From contig JALORC010000066.1 in assembly GCA_025459175.1 (NCBI GenBank), forward strand, positions 1 through 47,080: a stretch of 47,080 nucleotides of DNA, given 5' to 3'. Under the pieces are notes generated by a model. It ran no database searches, was not told where the DNA came from, and saw only the letters and a program-made list of their open reading frames with translations. Of this stretch, positions 23,835 to 32,702 are shown in pieces. The stretch comes from Planctomycetota bacterium (GTDB lineage: Bacteria > Planctomycetota > UBA1135 > UBA2386). A program made the position numbers and the translations under genes. Position 1 is the stretch's first letter, and every line of letters starts with the position of its first letter.

Positions 23835-26800
23835 ATGCACAAGGTTGTCTACTCGGTCCACGTCGAACGGCTGCCCGCCTACGAGGAGGGCAAGGTCCAC
23901 TGGTCGTTCAGCCTCACTGCGGGCCTGCAACTCGACGTCGCGATGCCATTGCCGTCGAGAGCGGACGTCGTGAAATGGCTCAACACGGCCGCCTGGCGAT
24001 GGGAGAAGATCGCCGTTCTGCTGTGCAAGAGCGGGGTGGATGGGGTGAAGGTCGTGAGCGTGTTGGAGCCTCAGCGCATCGAAGGGCTGAACGGCGTGTA
24101 TTCGTCGGATGCCGACGCGGAGAAGGAGATGCGGGATGCCCTTGCCGAGTCGCTGCGGCGCGAGATCGAGGCGCGTTGCGACGCCGACCCGACGTTGGCG
24201 GCCTTCGGCTCACCTCATGCTCCGGTCGCGACGGTGACGGTGACCCGGCAGGCGTGGTCCGCGGTCCACGGGCAGATGACGGGATTCCCGGCGCCGCTGC
24301 CGCAATTGCTCGGTGTCGTCGCGTCGTTCGCGCTGTCGACCGATCAGCTCGGCGATGCCGACGAGATCGTCGTGGCCCCGGTTGTGTCCGACTGGCTCGC
24401 ACCGGTCATCCCGGCGGTGGGCAGCGTGCTCGGCGCCGCGGGCTCGCCGATCAGCGTCGAGTCCGACGCCCGCGTCTGGCGCCACGCTTCGGTGGGAGAG
24501 GTCGTCGCGGAGACACGTTGCCCGCGCGTCGCGACCGCGCCACTGCCGTCCAGCGATTCGTTCGATCCAGCTCGGCTGTGGGTGCGCATGTCGGCCGTGC
24601 CGGACGAGCACTCGCTCGCCACCGACATGAGTCGTGAGTTGCGGCAGCGGTTCCAGCGCATGTTGGACACGCTCGAAACCGTGTTCGACGCCGCCGAGCA
24701 GGCGCCTTCGGGCGCGGCGATGCCGTTGCGGGTCCTTGCGTTCCTGGTGCTGTTGCGCGACGTCGTGCACGACGGCGTCATGGTGCGGGCGGGCAGGCTC
24801 GACGACACGCTCGCCGCGGAGCTGCTGGCGTTGGCTCCGGTGCCGCTGCCCGTGTCCAAGGATGGCCTGGAGGAGGGGAAGCTGAGGCTGCTGGATCCGT
24901 TGCGGAAACGGCAGGAAGGCCTGACCATCGAAGGTTGGTTGCAGTTCCTGGCCGGCGTCCTGCCGGCGGAGATTGCGGGCCCGTTGGCGCTGAGCCCGGG
25001 CGCCACGGTGGGCGGCGTCGGAGATGCCGTGCGATCGCTCTCCCCTGCCGCGGCGATCGACGTGCTGCGGCAGCTGCTGCGCGAGCTCGAGGGGAACGAG
25101 TGCCAATGGCGCGTGTTGTTGGGTGGCTGGCACGCGGCCTTTGCCGAGGAGCCGGCATGGTCGTCCTGGTGGCTGCAGGTCCGCGAGTACTGGCGCGACC
25201 CGGCGCGGCGACCCGCGTTCGCGCTCGGCGCCCGTGCAGCCTGGTTGGCGACGGAGGACGCCTGGCAGGAGGTCGCGACGGCAGCGTTCGCGGCGCGGGC
25301 GAGCAAGACCGTTGCCGCAGGCAGGGCGCGCTTGCTGGAACGACTCGAGCACCGCGTCGGTCGCCTGCCGTTGCCGGACGAGGTTGCGGGGCTGATGCCC
25401 GGGTGGCACGCCGCGCTCGAGGTGCGCGTCGCTGCCGGCTTCGCTTCCGTCGACGCCCGGGAGACCGGGAGTTCGGAACTCGAAGAAGGACTGGTCGTGC
25501 AAGTGCGCCCGCCGCGCTGGCTCGCGGAGAGTACGGCTGCCGACGACCCGCAGGGACGTTCGCCTCGCTACGGCATGTTGGTGAAGGTCGACAACCGGTG
25601 GTGCATGCCGAATCTCGCGGTCGTGAAATGGATCGACGGCGACAGCATGCCGAGCGAGCTGGCGTTGGGTGTGTTCCCGGCTCCGCGGCAGGTGGCGGTG
25701 CGCGACGAACTGCGCACGGAGGTCTTGACCTACGACCAGCGGCCGTCGAGCGCGGTGTCACCGGACGCCGGACTCGCGCAGCTGACGCGGCTGCGCGTGC
25801 AAGGCAAGGGTGGCGCGCGACGCGTGGGGCTCGACAACCCGTTCGTTCCCGGGGGGCCGCGGCTCGTGCGCCTGACCTACGGCGACGCATACCGTGTCGC
25901 TGTGCCCATGTTCGGGATCGGTGGCGCATTGCCGGTCGAGCTGGTCGATCGAAGTGTCTCGCCGATACGTCCATGGCGGGTCGCTCCGGCGATGCTCGGC
26001 GAGCCGCCGGTGAACCTGCTCGACGGCGTACCGCAGGCCAGTGGGCGCTATCTTCGGCGCGTACCGATCGGGCCGCTGCGTCTTGCCCTGCCGGGGCGCC
26101 AGCCGGGTGGACGCGCGGACGAACCGCTGCCGTTCGGGGTGCCGCAGCTGCCCGCGGACGTCTGGCCCCGCGCGTCCTCCAAGGCCTCGGCCCGGACGGA
26201 CGAGGACGTGCCGGGACGCCGTGTGGGCGCCGTCGTGCTGGTGCCGCCGGACGCGCCTGAGTGGTTGCCAGAGGCACCGCGTTCATGGTCCTTCGAGGTG
26301 CGTCTGCCGACGGTCGCGTGGAAGGTATGGGACCGGTGGCTCGGCAAGTCGTTGGAGCGTGAAGTGCTCGCTGCCGTGCAGGCCCGGGTCGGCCGTGCTG
26401 CCGACAACCCCGAGTTCGCGCGCGTGAACGGCACCGAACTGGAGGATCCGGCGGTCGTCGGCGTTCGCATTACCTTGACCGTGTCGGGAATTGCCGAAGT
26501 GTTCGAGCGCGAGTGGCTGCCTTCCCTGCCCGAGCCGCGGCAGGGCGACCATCCCATCGAACGCTTCCGCCGTCGATGCCTGCGTGTGAGCCTGATCCCA
26601 GGCGCGGCGGCGGGATTGGTGTTGGACGGGAACGAAGCGCTGGTCACGGTTGGATCGGAGGTGGTCGAGCTCACTCTGGCACCGATCGCCGGAGCAGTGG
26701 ATCGTTTCCTCGCGGCGCCGTCGCCCGTGACCACCACGCTCACCGCGGAAGTCGCGGCGGCGTTGCCATCCGACGCCGCAGCTCGCGCGCACGCCGCCTT

Positions 26801-28364
26801 GGCGGGCGTGCTCGCCTCCCTGGCCCCTGGCGAGGATCCGCACATCGCGACGTTCGTGCTGCGCCCCGACGCGCTGGACGCCTCGACGCCGACGAAGCTG
26901 CTGCCGATGTCGCACCTCGTGCATGCGTTCGATCTGACCGTGCAGCGCTGGCGCTGGGACGGACGGCCGCTCGCCCATTGGCGCGACGCGGAACCGGACC
27001 GGGTGCGGATCCATGGCTTCCCGTTCCCCCCGGCGCCGATCGGCCCGGATCCTCAGCAGGAGACCGACACCTTCCTCGAGCCGCACGACGGCGAGCTGTT
27101 CGGCGATCGTCTGCCTCAGGACGCAGTCGTCACCTCCGGCCAGAGCGACTTCCTGGTGCGACCGCGGACGCCGCATGAGCTGTATCGCGTCGATCTGTCC
27201 GGCCACCCGGGTGCTGCCTACTTCCGCGCGTGGTTGCGTCTGCGCAGCCGTTACGCCGGCTTGTTGCGTCCCGAGCATCGGGCGGCCGAGACTCGCTATC
27301 GCGACGGCATCTTCGGCAGCGAGCGGCGGCGAGTCGAGCAATGGCGTCGCTTGCTGGTGCCCTGCCGCTTCCGCGATCCTGTGCCGGCGCCGAAGCTCCG
27401 CGCGATCGTGCCGCTGACGATGGCGCTCTCGGCCGAGACCGTCGAGCAAGTCGCAGGTTGGCTCATCGTGCTCGACGAGACGATGAGCGAAGCGACGTTC
27501 GCCGGTCCGGCGGAACGCATCGAGGCCGCGTTGCTCGATTGCCGCGATCCCCTCTCGGGTACTGATCTCGCTTCGGCCGGTCCCGATCCCACCCAGCGTC
27601 TCGCCGCGGAAGGCGTGCCCGCGGGATTGCTGCAGCTGTCACCACTGCAGGGGCCGATCGGGCATACGTTCGACACCGATTCCTCCGCGCCGCGGTTCCA
27701 CCGCGCGGCGGTCCTGATGGCGCCGCCGAAGCACACGGCCGACCCGTCGTTCGACGTGAGGTGGTGGTTCTTCCAGGTCAGATTCCGTCGCGTGATCGAC
27801 GCGCGTGGTCACGTGGGACCTCGACCAGGGACGAGAACGGACGCTGCCGATCTGTCGAGCCCGTGGACCGCGCCCTTCTGGCTCCAGGCGGTGCCCGCGA
27901 GCGACGTGTGGGAGACTGCGAGTGATTCCATACGGGAAGCGACCCACGTATCTCGCTTGCGCTGCGTGCCGAGAGGAGGACGGTTGTCGCCGCAGCGCCT
28001 CGACCCCGCCGGCAGTGCCTGGGTCGACACGACGATCGAGCCATCCGATCGAGCCAACGCGTCCGTATGGGCGATCGTGACGCGCGCGGTCGTCGATGCA
28101 GCTGGCAGCGGTACGCACGAAGCGTTTTTGTCGTGGCAACCGCTCGCAGCCGGTCTGCAGGTCGAGAATCACTGGCCGGGCGAGTGCCGAGTGCGCCTCG
28201 TGGAGGTCCAGCACGTCCGAGGCGCGTCTTCCACGACATGGTCCGCCCTGGTTCAGCAGTTGTTCCCCGGCTTCGACCAGCCACCGGCAGAACCAGCCGC
28301 GGCAGAAGAGGCCCTGGCGCGCATCCTGCGCGTGTCCCCGCCGGTGGTCGCGCGCGTCAGGTGA
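23835..28364 (+). CDS. Giant protein of 1509 aa, unknown family
   Basis: This is the third gene of the operon, starting 11 bases after the previous stop. It has no signal peptide or membrane segment. The first 100 residues are beta-rich (HKVVYSVHVERLPAYEEGKV). A helical region follows (about 260-540: LRQRFQRMLDTLETVFDAAE, PSGAAMPLRVLAFLVLLRDV, TIEGWLQFLAGVLPAEIAGP). The rest mixes strands and loops rich in Trp, Pro and Arg (RFRRRCLRVSLIPGAAAGLV, FDVRWWFFQVRFRRVIDARG). The style resembles the N-terminal half of the 1999-aa protein, but no clear repeat links them. No catalytic motif is recognised. Co-translation suggests a stable complex with its two neighbours. Confidence 0.75.
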   Translation: MHKVVYSVHVERLPAYEEGKVHWSFSLTAGLQLDVAMPLPSRADVVKWLNTAAWRWEKIAVLLCKSGVDGVKVVSVLEPQRIEGLNGVYSSDADAEKEMRDALAESLRREIEARCDADPTLAAFGSPHAPVATVTVTRQAWSAVHGQMTGFPAPLPQLLGVVASFALSTDQLGDADEIVVAPVVSDWLAPVIPAVGSVLGAAGSPISVESDARVWRHASVGEVVAETRCPRVATAPLPSSDSFDPARLWVRMSAVPDEHSLATDMSRELRQRFQRMLDTLETVFDAAEQAPSGAAMPLRVLAFLVLLRDVVHDGVMVRAGRLDDTLAAELLALAPVPLPVSKDGLEEGKLRLLDPLRKRQEGLTIEGWLQFLAGVLPAEIAGPLALSPGATVGGVGDAVRSLSPAAAIDVLRQLLRELEGNECQWRVLLGGWHAAFAEEPAWSSWWLQVREYWRDPARRPAFALGARAAWLATEDAWQEVATAAFAARASKTVAAGRARLLERLEHRVGRLPLPDEVAGLMPGWHAALEVRVAAGFASVDARETGSSELEEGLVVQVRPPRWLAESTAADDPQGRSPRYGMLVKVDNRWCMPNLAVVKWIDGDSMPSELALGVFPAPRQVAVRDELRTEVLTYDQRPSSAVSPDAGLAQLTRLRVQGKGGARRVGLDNPFVPGGPRLVRLTYGDAYRVAVPMFGIGGALPVELVDRSVSPIRPWRVAPAMLGEPPVNLLDGVPQASGRYLRRVPIGPLRLALPGRQPGGRADEPLPFGVPQLPADVWPRASSKASARTDEDVPGRRVGAVVLVPPDAPEWLPEAPRSWSFEVRLPTVAWKVWDRWLGKSLEREVLAAVQARVGRAADNPEFARVNGTELEDPAVVGVRITLTVSGIAEVFEREWLPSLPEPRQGDHPIERFRRRCLRVSLIPGAAAGLVLDGNEALVTVGSEVVELTLAPIAGAVDRFLAAPSPVTTTLTAEVAAALPSDAAARAHAALAGVLASLAPGEDPHIATFVLRPDALDASTPTKLLPMSHLVHAFDLTVQRWRWDGRPLAHWRDAEPDRVRIHGFPFPPAPIGPDPQQETDTFLEPHDGELFGDRLPQDAVVTSGQSDFLVRPRTPHELYRVDLSGHPGAAYFRAWLRLRSRYAGLLRPEHRAAETRYRDGIFGSERRRVEQWRRLLVPCRFRDPVPAPKLRAIVPLTMALSAETVEQVAGWLIVLDETMSEATFAGPAERIEAALLDCRDPLSGTDLASAGPDPTQRLAAEGVPAGLLQLSPLQGPIGHTFDTDSSAPRFHRAAVLMAPPKHTADPSFDVRWWFFQVRFRRVIDARGHVGPRPGTRTDAADLSSPWTAPFWLQAVPASDVWETASDSIREATHVSRLRCVPRGGRLSPQRLDPAGSAWVDTTIEPSDRANASVWAIVTRAVVDAAGSGTHEAFLSWQPLAAGLQVENHWPGECRVRLVEVQHVRGASSTTWSALVQQLFPGFDQPPAEPAAAEEALARILRVSPPVVARVR

Positions 28365-28391
28365 TTGACGCGATGGGTGCAGCCGCGACTT

Positions 28392-28628
28392 CGCTGCCGG
28401 CCTGCGCATCGAGGCGCTTGTTGCTGCAGCTGGCGAACGGCCACCGCCACCTGCTGCTGCAGCACGATGCCGACGAGCGCCTGCGCGGCAGGTATCTCGA
28501 CTTCGGTCATGACCTCGCCGCCAGTCGCCGGCAGCAACGTCAGTGCATCCCGGGCTCGCGAGCAAGCTGCAGCCGGGCAGCCCCTGCGGGATCAGCGTCG
28601 ACAACGGCAACGCGACGGCCGTCGTGGG
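28392..28628 (-). pseudogene. Remnant of a secreted protein C-terminal module, frameshifted
   Basis: The minus strand reads ALPLSTLIPQGLPGCSLLAS, then, after one extra base near 28540, DALTLLPATGGEVMTEVEIP and ALVGIVLQQQVAVAV. This matches the C-terminal module of the protein at 40124-42712 (LPLSSLLPQGIAGCQLAASP ... GQVLTTLPVPI ... LVRHQVATV). Its upstream part is cut off where a plus-strand fragment begins at about 28632. It is a decayed, single-base frameshifted tail of a secreted protein. Confidence 0.65.
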
Positions 28629-28631
28629 CGG

Positions 28632-29210
28632 GTGAGTTCGGGCCGCAAGCTGCTGTTCTCGGCGGCCGACTCGACGGTGGGCAACGAGATCTTCGTCACC
28701 GACGGCACGGCGGCCGGCACCGGCGTGCTGACCGATCTGCGGCCGGGGCCTGACGACTCCTTCCCCGAGGACGTGGTTCGCATCGGCGACCAGCTGGTGT
28801 TCGGTGCCTACGATCCGCAGGTCGGCTTCGAGCTGTTCGGCTTGCCGTTCGCCCTCGTCGACGACTGGGTGGCGCCGCGACTCCGAACGACCGGCAGCGC
28901 CACGCTGGGTGCGACCCTGACGATCGAACTGACGGACGCGGCCGCGCTGTCGCCCGTGCTGCACTTCCAGTCGCCGGGCCAGGCGCGGTTCGAACTCGGC
29001 CCGTGCGCGATCCAGCTCGAGACGCCGCTGTTCGCGGCGGCGAGCCTAAGCGACAGCGCCGGGCTGGCGAGCCTGCCGGTCAACGTGCCCAACGCGACGG
29101 GGCTGATCGGCCTCGGCCTGTGGGTGCAGTCGCTGGTGCTGGATGCCGGTGGCGAGATGCTGGGCTTCGCCAGCGTCGGCCCGGCGCTCGAGATCCGCAT
29201 CGGCCGCTGA
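28632..29210 (+). pseudogene. C-terminal fragment of an ELWxxDGT-repeat secreted protein
   Basis: The frame from about 28632 reads LLFSAADSTVGNEIFVTDGT, then AAGTGVLTDLRPGPDDSFPE and VFGAYDPQVGFELFG. That is one and a half units of the repeat known as ELWxxDGT(A/E)xGT, followed by a C-terminal beta module (LPVNVPNATGLIGLGLWVQS). Full members have a signal peptide and many repeats; here the 5' part is missing and replaced by the antisense remnant at 28392-28628. The nominal frame start at 28365 is not protein-like. It could still be translated from a GTG at 28632. Confidence 0.6.
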
Positions 29211-29362
29211 CGTCGGCCAGGTCCTGACTCGCTGTTCGCCCGCGTCGTCGCGGTGATGGCCCTGCCGCCGGAATTCCGCGCGCAGTTGTCCAGTCCCGAT
29301 GCGGTCCGTGCATCCCTCGTTGCCGCACCTTCGCGGCGAACGCCACACCCGCACGAACCGCC

Positions 29363-30931
29363 ATGACCAATCCCGCCATCCTCCGCCGCTGCAACCTGCC
29401 GACCGCCACGCTGTTGCTCAGCGCTCTCGCCGCCCACGTAACTGCCCAGCAGCCGATCCCGGGCCCGGCTTGCCCCGGCAACACCATCGCCAACGGTGGC
29501 TTCCACCTCGGCCTCACTCCACCAGGCGGTGGGTCGATGCCAGCCGCCGCGTTGGCGAACTGGCAGTGGCTGACCAACACCCCGCAGATCGTTCCCGGTC
29601 AAGGCAACCTCGGTCTCGGCTGCATCCAGATGTGGGGCAACCAGGCCGTCGGCGAGTCGATCAAGCAGCTGGTGCCGGGCGGCGGCTTCGTCGCCAACAA
29701 CACCTACCAGATCTCGTTCTCGTACCGCTGGCTGAACAACAACCCGACCCTGCCGCCGAACGTCGCGTTCCGGCTGTGCGCCAGTGCCGCCAACCCCACC
29801 GGCTACCCGGCCACCTCGGGCAACCCGCTGATCACGCTGACGCCGCTGTCGAACTCGACGACCTGGGTCAACCACACGGTGCTGTGGACGCCGACCGCCA
29901 ACGCGGCCTGGCTCACCATCAACCCCGAGAACCAGCACGCGGTCAACGACGGCAACTTCGTGTCGTGGGGCCAGATCGACGACCTCTGCATCCGCAACGT
30001 GTCCGGCTGTCCGAACACGATCGTCACCAACGGCAGCTTCACCCAGGGCCTGGTGCCGGGCTCGATGCCGGGCGCGAGCGTCGCCGGCTGGAGCCTGCTC
30101 AGCGCGAGCCCGCAGGTCGTCGACACCCAGGGCTGCGCCGCGCCGGGCTGCATCCAGATGTGGGGCAACCAGGTGGTCGGCGAGTCGATCCGCCAGACCC
30201 TGCCCGGGGTCGGCTTCGTCGCCGGGCGTACCTACCGGGTGTCGTTCAGCTACCGCTGGCTCGACAACAACCCGAACCTGCCGCAGTACGTGCAGATCCG
30301 CGCTGCCGCCACCAATGCGCTGACCGGTTATCCCGCGACCTCCGGCTACCAGGTGATCGCTCTCACGCCGCCGACCAGCGTGTTCACGACGTGGGTCGCG
30401 CACTCGGTGCTGTTCACGCCGTCGACCAACATGCAGTACCTGACGTTCAACCCGGAGAACGCGTTCAACGTCAACGACGGCAACTTCGTGTCCTGGGGCC
30501 AGCTCGACGACGTCTGCGTCCAGGACGTGACGAACCCCGGCCACGTGTATGACCTCGGCCCGGGTTGCGGCAACCTGTCGCTGTCGGCGGTCACCGCCCC
30601 GGTGATCGGCGCGACCGCGGTCACCGAGCTCAGCGGCATCCCGTCCGGCGCACCGCTCGGTTTGCACCTGCTGTCCTTCACGGCCTTCAACCCCGGCATC
30701 GACCTCTCCTTCCTCGGCCTGCCGGGTTGCGTGCAATACAGCGGTCTCGACTCCGTCGAACTGTTCCTGGTCGGCGGAACCTCGGCGTCGCACTCGCTGT
30801 CGATCCCGGCCGACCCGTCCTTCGTCGGTGTGCAGATCGCTCGGCAGTCGGTCGTCAACGTCCCCGGCATCAACCCCTTCGGCGCGATCGTGTCGAACGG
30901 CCTCTGCTGGATCATCGGCGACCACGACTGA
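29363..30931 (+). CDS. Secreted protein with two tandem carbohydrate-binding-like domains
   Basis: The protein is 522 aa with a signal peptide (LPTATLLLSALAAHVTAQ). It has two homologous units of about 180 aa (residues about 35-215 and 217-395). Each starts CPGNTIANGGFHLGL or CPNTIVTNGSFTQGL and contains CIQMWGNQ.VGESI and FSYRWL.NNP.LP, ending NDGNFVSWGQ.DD.C. This N-G-x-F start and the jelly-roll pattern fit galactose-binding or CBM4/9-like domains, so sugar binding is plausible. The last 125 residues are the planctomycete C-terminal module (GLPGC...NPFGAIVSNGLCWIIG). It is extracellular or surface-located. The internal duplication is clear in the sequence. Confidence 0.75.
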   Translation: MTNPAILRRCNLPTATLLLSALAAHVTAQQPIPGPACPGNTIANGGFHLGLTPPGGGSMPAAALANWQWLTNTPQIVPGQGNLGLGCIQMWGNQAVGESIKQLVPGGGFVANNTYQISFSYRWLNNNPTLPPNVAFRLCASAANPTGYPATSGNPLITLTPLSNSTTWVNHTVLWTPTANAAWLTINPENQHAVNDGNFVSWGQIDDLCIRNVSGCPNTIVTNGSFTQGLVPGSMPGASVAGWSLLSASPQVVDTQGCAAPGCIQMWGNQVVGESIRQTLPGVGFVAGRTYRVSFSYRWLDNNPNLPQYVQIRAAATNALTGYPATSGYQVIALTPPTSVFTTWVAHSVLFTPSTNMQYLTFNPENAFNVNDGNFVSWGQLDDVCVQDVTNPGHVYDLGPGCGNLSLSAVTAPVIGATAVTELSGIPSGAPLGLHLLSFTAFNPGIDLSFLGLPGCVQYSGLDSVELFLVGGTSASHSLSIPADPSFVGVQIARQSVVNVPGINPFGAIVSNGLCWIIGDHD

Positions 30932-31050
30932 CCTCGCCGTCCAGCAGCAATCGCCGCCACCGACCCCGCGCCGAGCGAAGTCGGCGGCGACCTTGCCCGC
31001 ATGCTGTAGAAGAAACCTCCGCCGAACCGCTTGCCCTCGAGAGATTGGCC

Positions 31051-32700
31051 ATGTTCCACCGCCGCCTCACCATTGCCGTGTTGCTCACCGCTGTCGGCAC
31101 CGCTTCGTTGCGCGGTCAGCGTATCAACGAGATCGAGCCCAACGATTCGCTGCCGACGGCCCAAGCCGTCTCGCTCGGCGAACAGGTCGATGCCGTACTC
31201 GGTGCCGGCGATCAGGACTGGTTCCAGTTCGTGGTGACGACGCCGACGGCGGTGCGGCTGTTCACGAGCCCGCTCGGGCCGGTGCCGGTCGACACCGTGC
31301 TCACGCTGTTCGACCTGGCCGGCATCGTGGTGGCGACGAACGACGACCAGCGCGGCGTGCACTCGGACATCTCGATGCGTCTCGCGCCGGGAACGTATCT
31401 GGTGCAGGTGACCGGCACCGGGGTCCTGCCCACCGGGGACTACTCGCTCGACCTCGGTCGCGTGCCGGCCGTGCCGCCGCCACTCGTCGAAGCCCCCGAG
31501 CCGAACGACTCGATCCAGGCCGCGACCCTGGTCAACTGCGGCAGCAGACTCGCGGGCAACTTCGCCGACCCGTTCGACCGCGATTGGTACCGCGTCACGT
31601 TGACCGCACCGCGCAGCGCCGTGGTGCTGCGCGTGCTCAATGGCTCGCCGAAAGCCCTGTCGGCCTTCGACTACAAGGTGCGGGACAGTGCCGGCGGGCT
31701 GATCACCGCGACCGCGACCCTCGGGGCGAACACGGGTACGGGCAAGGTCGTCGGCTCGATCGTGCGCTGCCTGCCGGCGTCGGGGCCGACCGACTACTAC
31801 TTCGACCTCGGTGGCAACGGTGGGGCCGGCGACTACGAACTCGAGGTCGCCGTCATGCCGCTGGGTCTCGGCTTGCCCATTCCCGAGAGCGGAATCACCG
31901 GTATCGGCCCGGGTCAGTTCGCGCACGGCGAGATCACCGCTGCCGGTGAAGTCGACCTGTACGGCCCGATCAGCGTCGGGTCCGAGTTCTTGTTCGCGCA
32001 GACCGACCCGAGGACTGTCTTGTCAGGGGCGCTGGCGGGCTCGAGAATTCAGCTGCTCGATCACGGTTTCCTGCCGATCGGTTCGCCGTTCACGGGCGGC
32101 AACCTGTTCGTCAACGGCAACCATGCGCGCGCGGCGTGGCGACTCAGTGGCAGTGGCACGGTCTTCATTCGCGTCACCGCACCGCCGACCGCGCCGAACA
32201 ACATCGGTGGCTATCGCCTCGAAGTCGGGGGCTGCAGCCTCAGTTCGGTCTACGACTCCGCTGGCAAGCGGCAGCCTCAGGTCAACGTCACCTGCCTCGG
32301 CAGCAACGGCCTGCGCCCGAGCCTCGGCACCGCGAGCGACTTCGAGCTGCCGGTGCTCGGCTCGACGTTCGTCCGCCACGTCACGGAGGCCCCACCGCTG
32401 TCGGTTGGGTTCCTGATCCAGGGGCTCTCCGACACCATGTCCGCCTTCGGTCCGCTGCCGCTGTCGCTGGCGCTGATCGGTGCACCCGGCTGCACGCTCG
32501 ATGTCGATCCGGTCGCCTTCACGCTCGTCGCGATGGATGGCGCCGGCCGCGCGACGATCGAGCAGCAGACGCCGCCGAACGCATCGCTGAGCGGGTTCCA
32601 GATCTTCGAGCAGGCGCTGGTCTTCGACCCGCAGGCGAACCCGTTCGGTGCGACGCTGTCGAACGTGCTGGTCCAACGGCTCGGCAGCCTCTCGTTCTGA
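31051..32700 (+). CDS. Secreted protein with two PPC (pre-peptidase C-terminal) domains
   Basis: The protein is 549 aa from the ATG at 31051, with a signal peptide (RRLTIAVLLTAVGTASLRGQ). Two PPC-type domains are visible: EIEPNDSLPTAQAV...GDQDWFQFVV...GTYLVQVTGTG, and EPNDSIQAATLV...DPFDRDWYRVTL...GDYELEVAV. A third beta region follows, then the C-terminal module (IGAPGCTLDVDP ... NPFGATLSNVLVQRLG). No protease domain is present. PPC domains help secretion or substrate binding, so this is probably a cell-surface structural or binding protein. The next gene (TPR-CHAT) starts two bases after its stop, which suggests shared transcription. Confidence 0.75.
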   Translation: MFHRRLTIAVLLTAVGTASLRGQRINEIEPNDSLPTAQAVSLGEQVDAVLGAGDQDWFQFVVTTPTAVRLFTSPLGPVPVDTVLTLFDLAGIVVATNDDQRGVHSDISMRLAPGTYLVQVTGTGVLPTGDYSLDLGRVPAVPPPLVEAPEPNDSIQAATLVNCGSRLAGNFADPFDRDWYRVTLTAPRSAVVLRVLNGSPKALSAFDYKVRDSAGGLITATATLGANTGTGKVVGSIVRCLPASGPTDYYFDLGGNGGAGDYELEVAVMPLGLGLPIPESGITGIGPGQFAHGEITAAGEVDLYGPISVGSEFLFAQTDPRTVLSGALAGSRIQLLDHGFLPIGSPFTGGNLFVNGNHARAAWRLSGSGTVFIRVTAPPTAPNNIGGYRLEVGGCSLSSVYDSAGKRQPQVNVTCLGSNGLRPSLGTASDFELPVLGSTFVRHVTEAPPLSVGFLIQGLSDTMSAFGPLPLSLALIGAPGCTLDVDPVAFTLVAMDGAGRATIEQQTPPNASLSGFQIFEQALVFDPQANPFGATLSNVLVQRLGSLSF

Positions 32701-32702
32701 CC

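Noticed and set aside
16199..28364. Contractile injection system
   Set aside because: No sheath, tube, baseplate-spike or AAA+ ATPase genes are visible. Only the lysozyme-like motif and large protein size are reminiscent.
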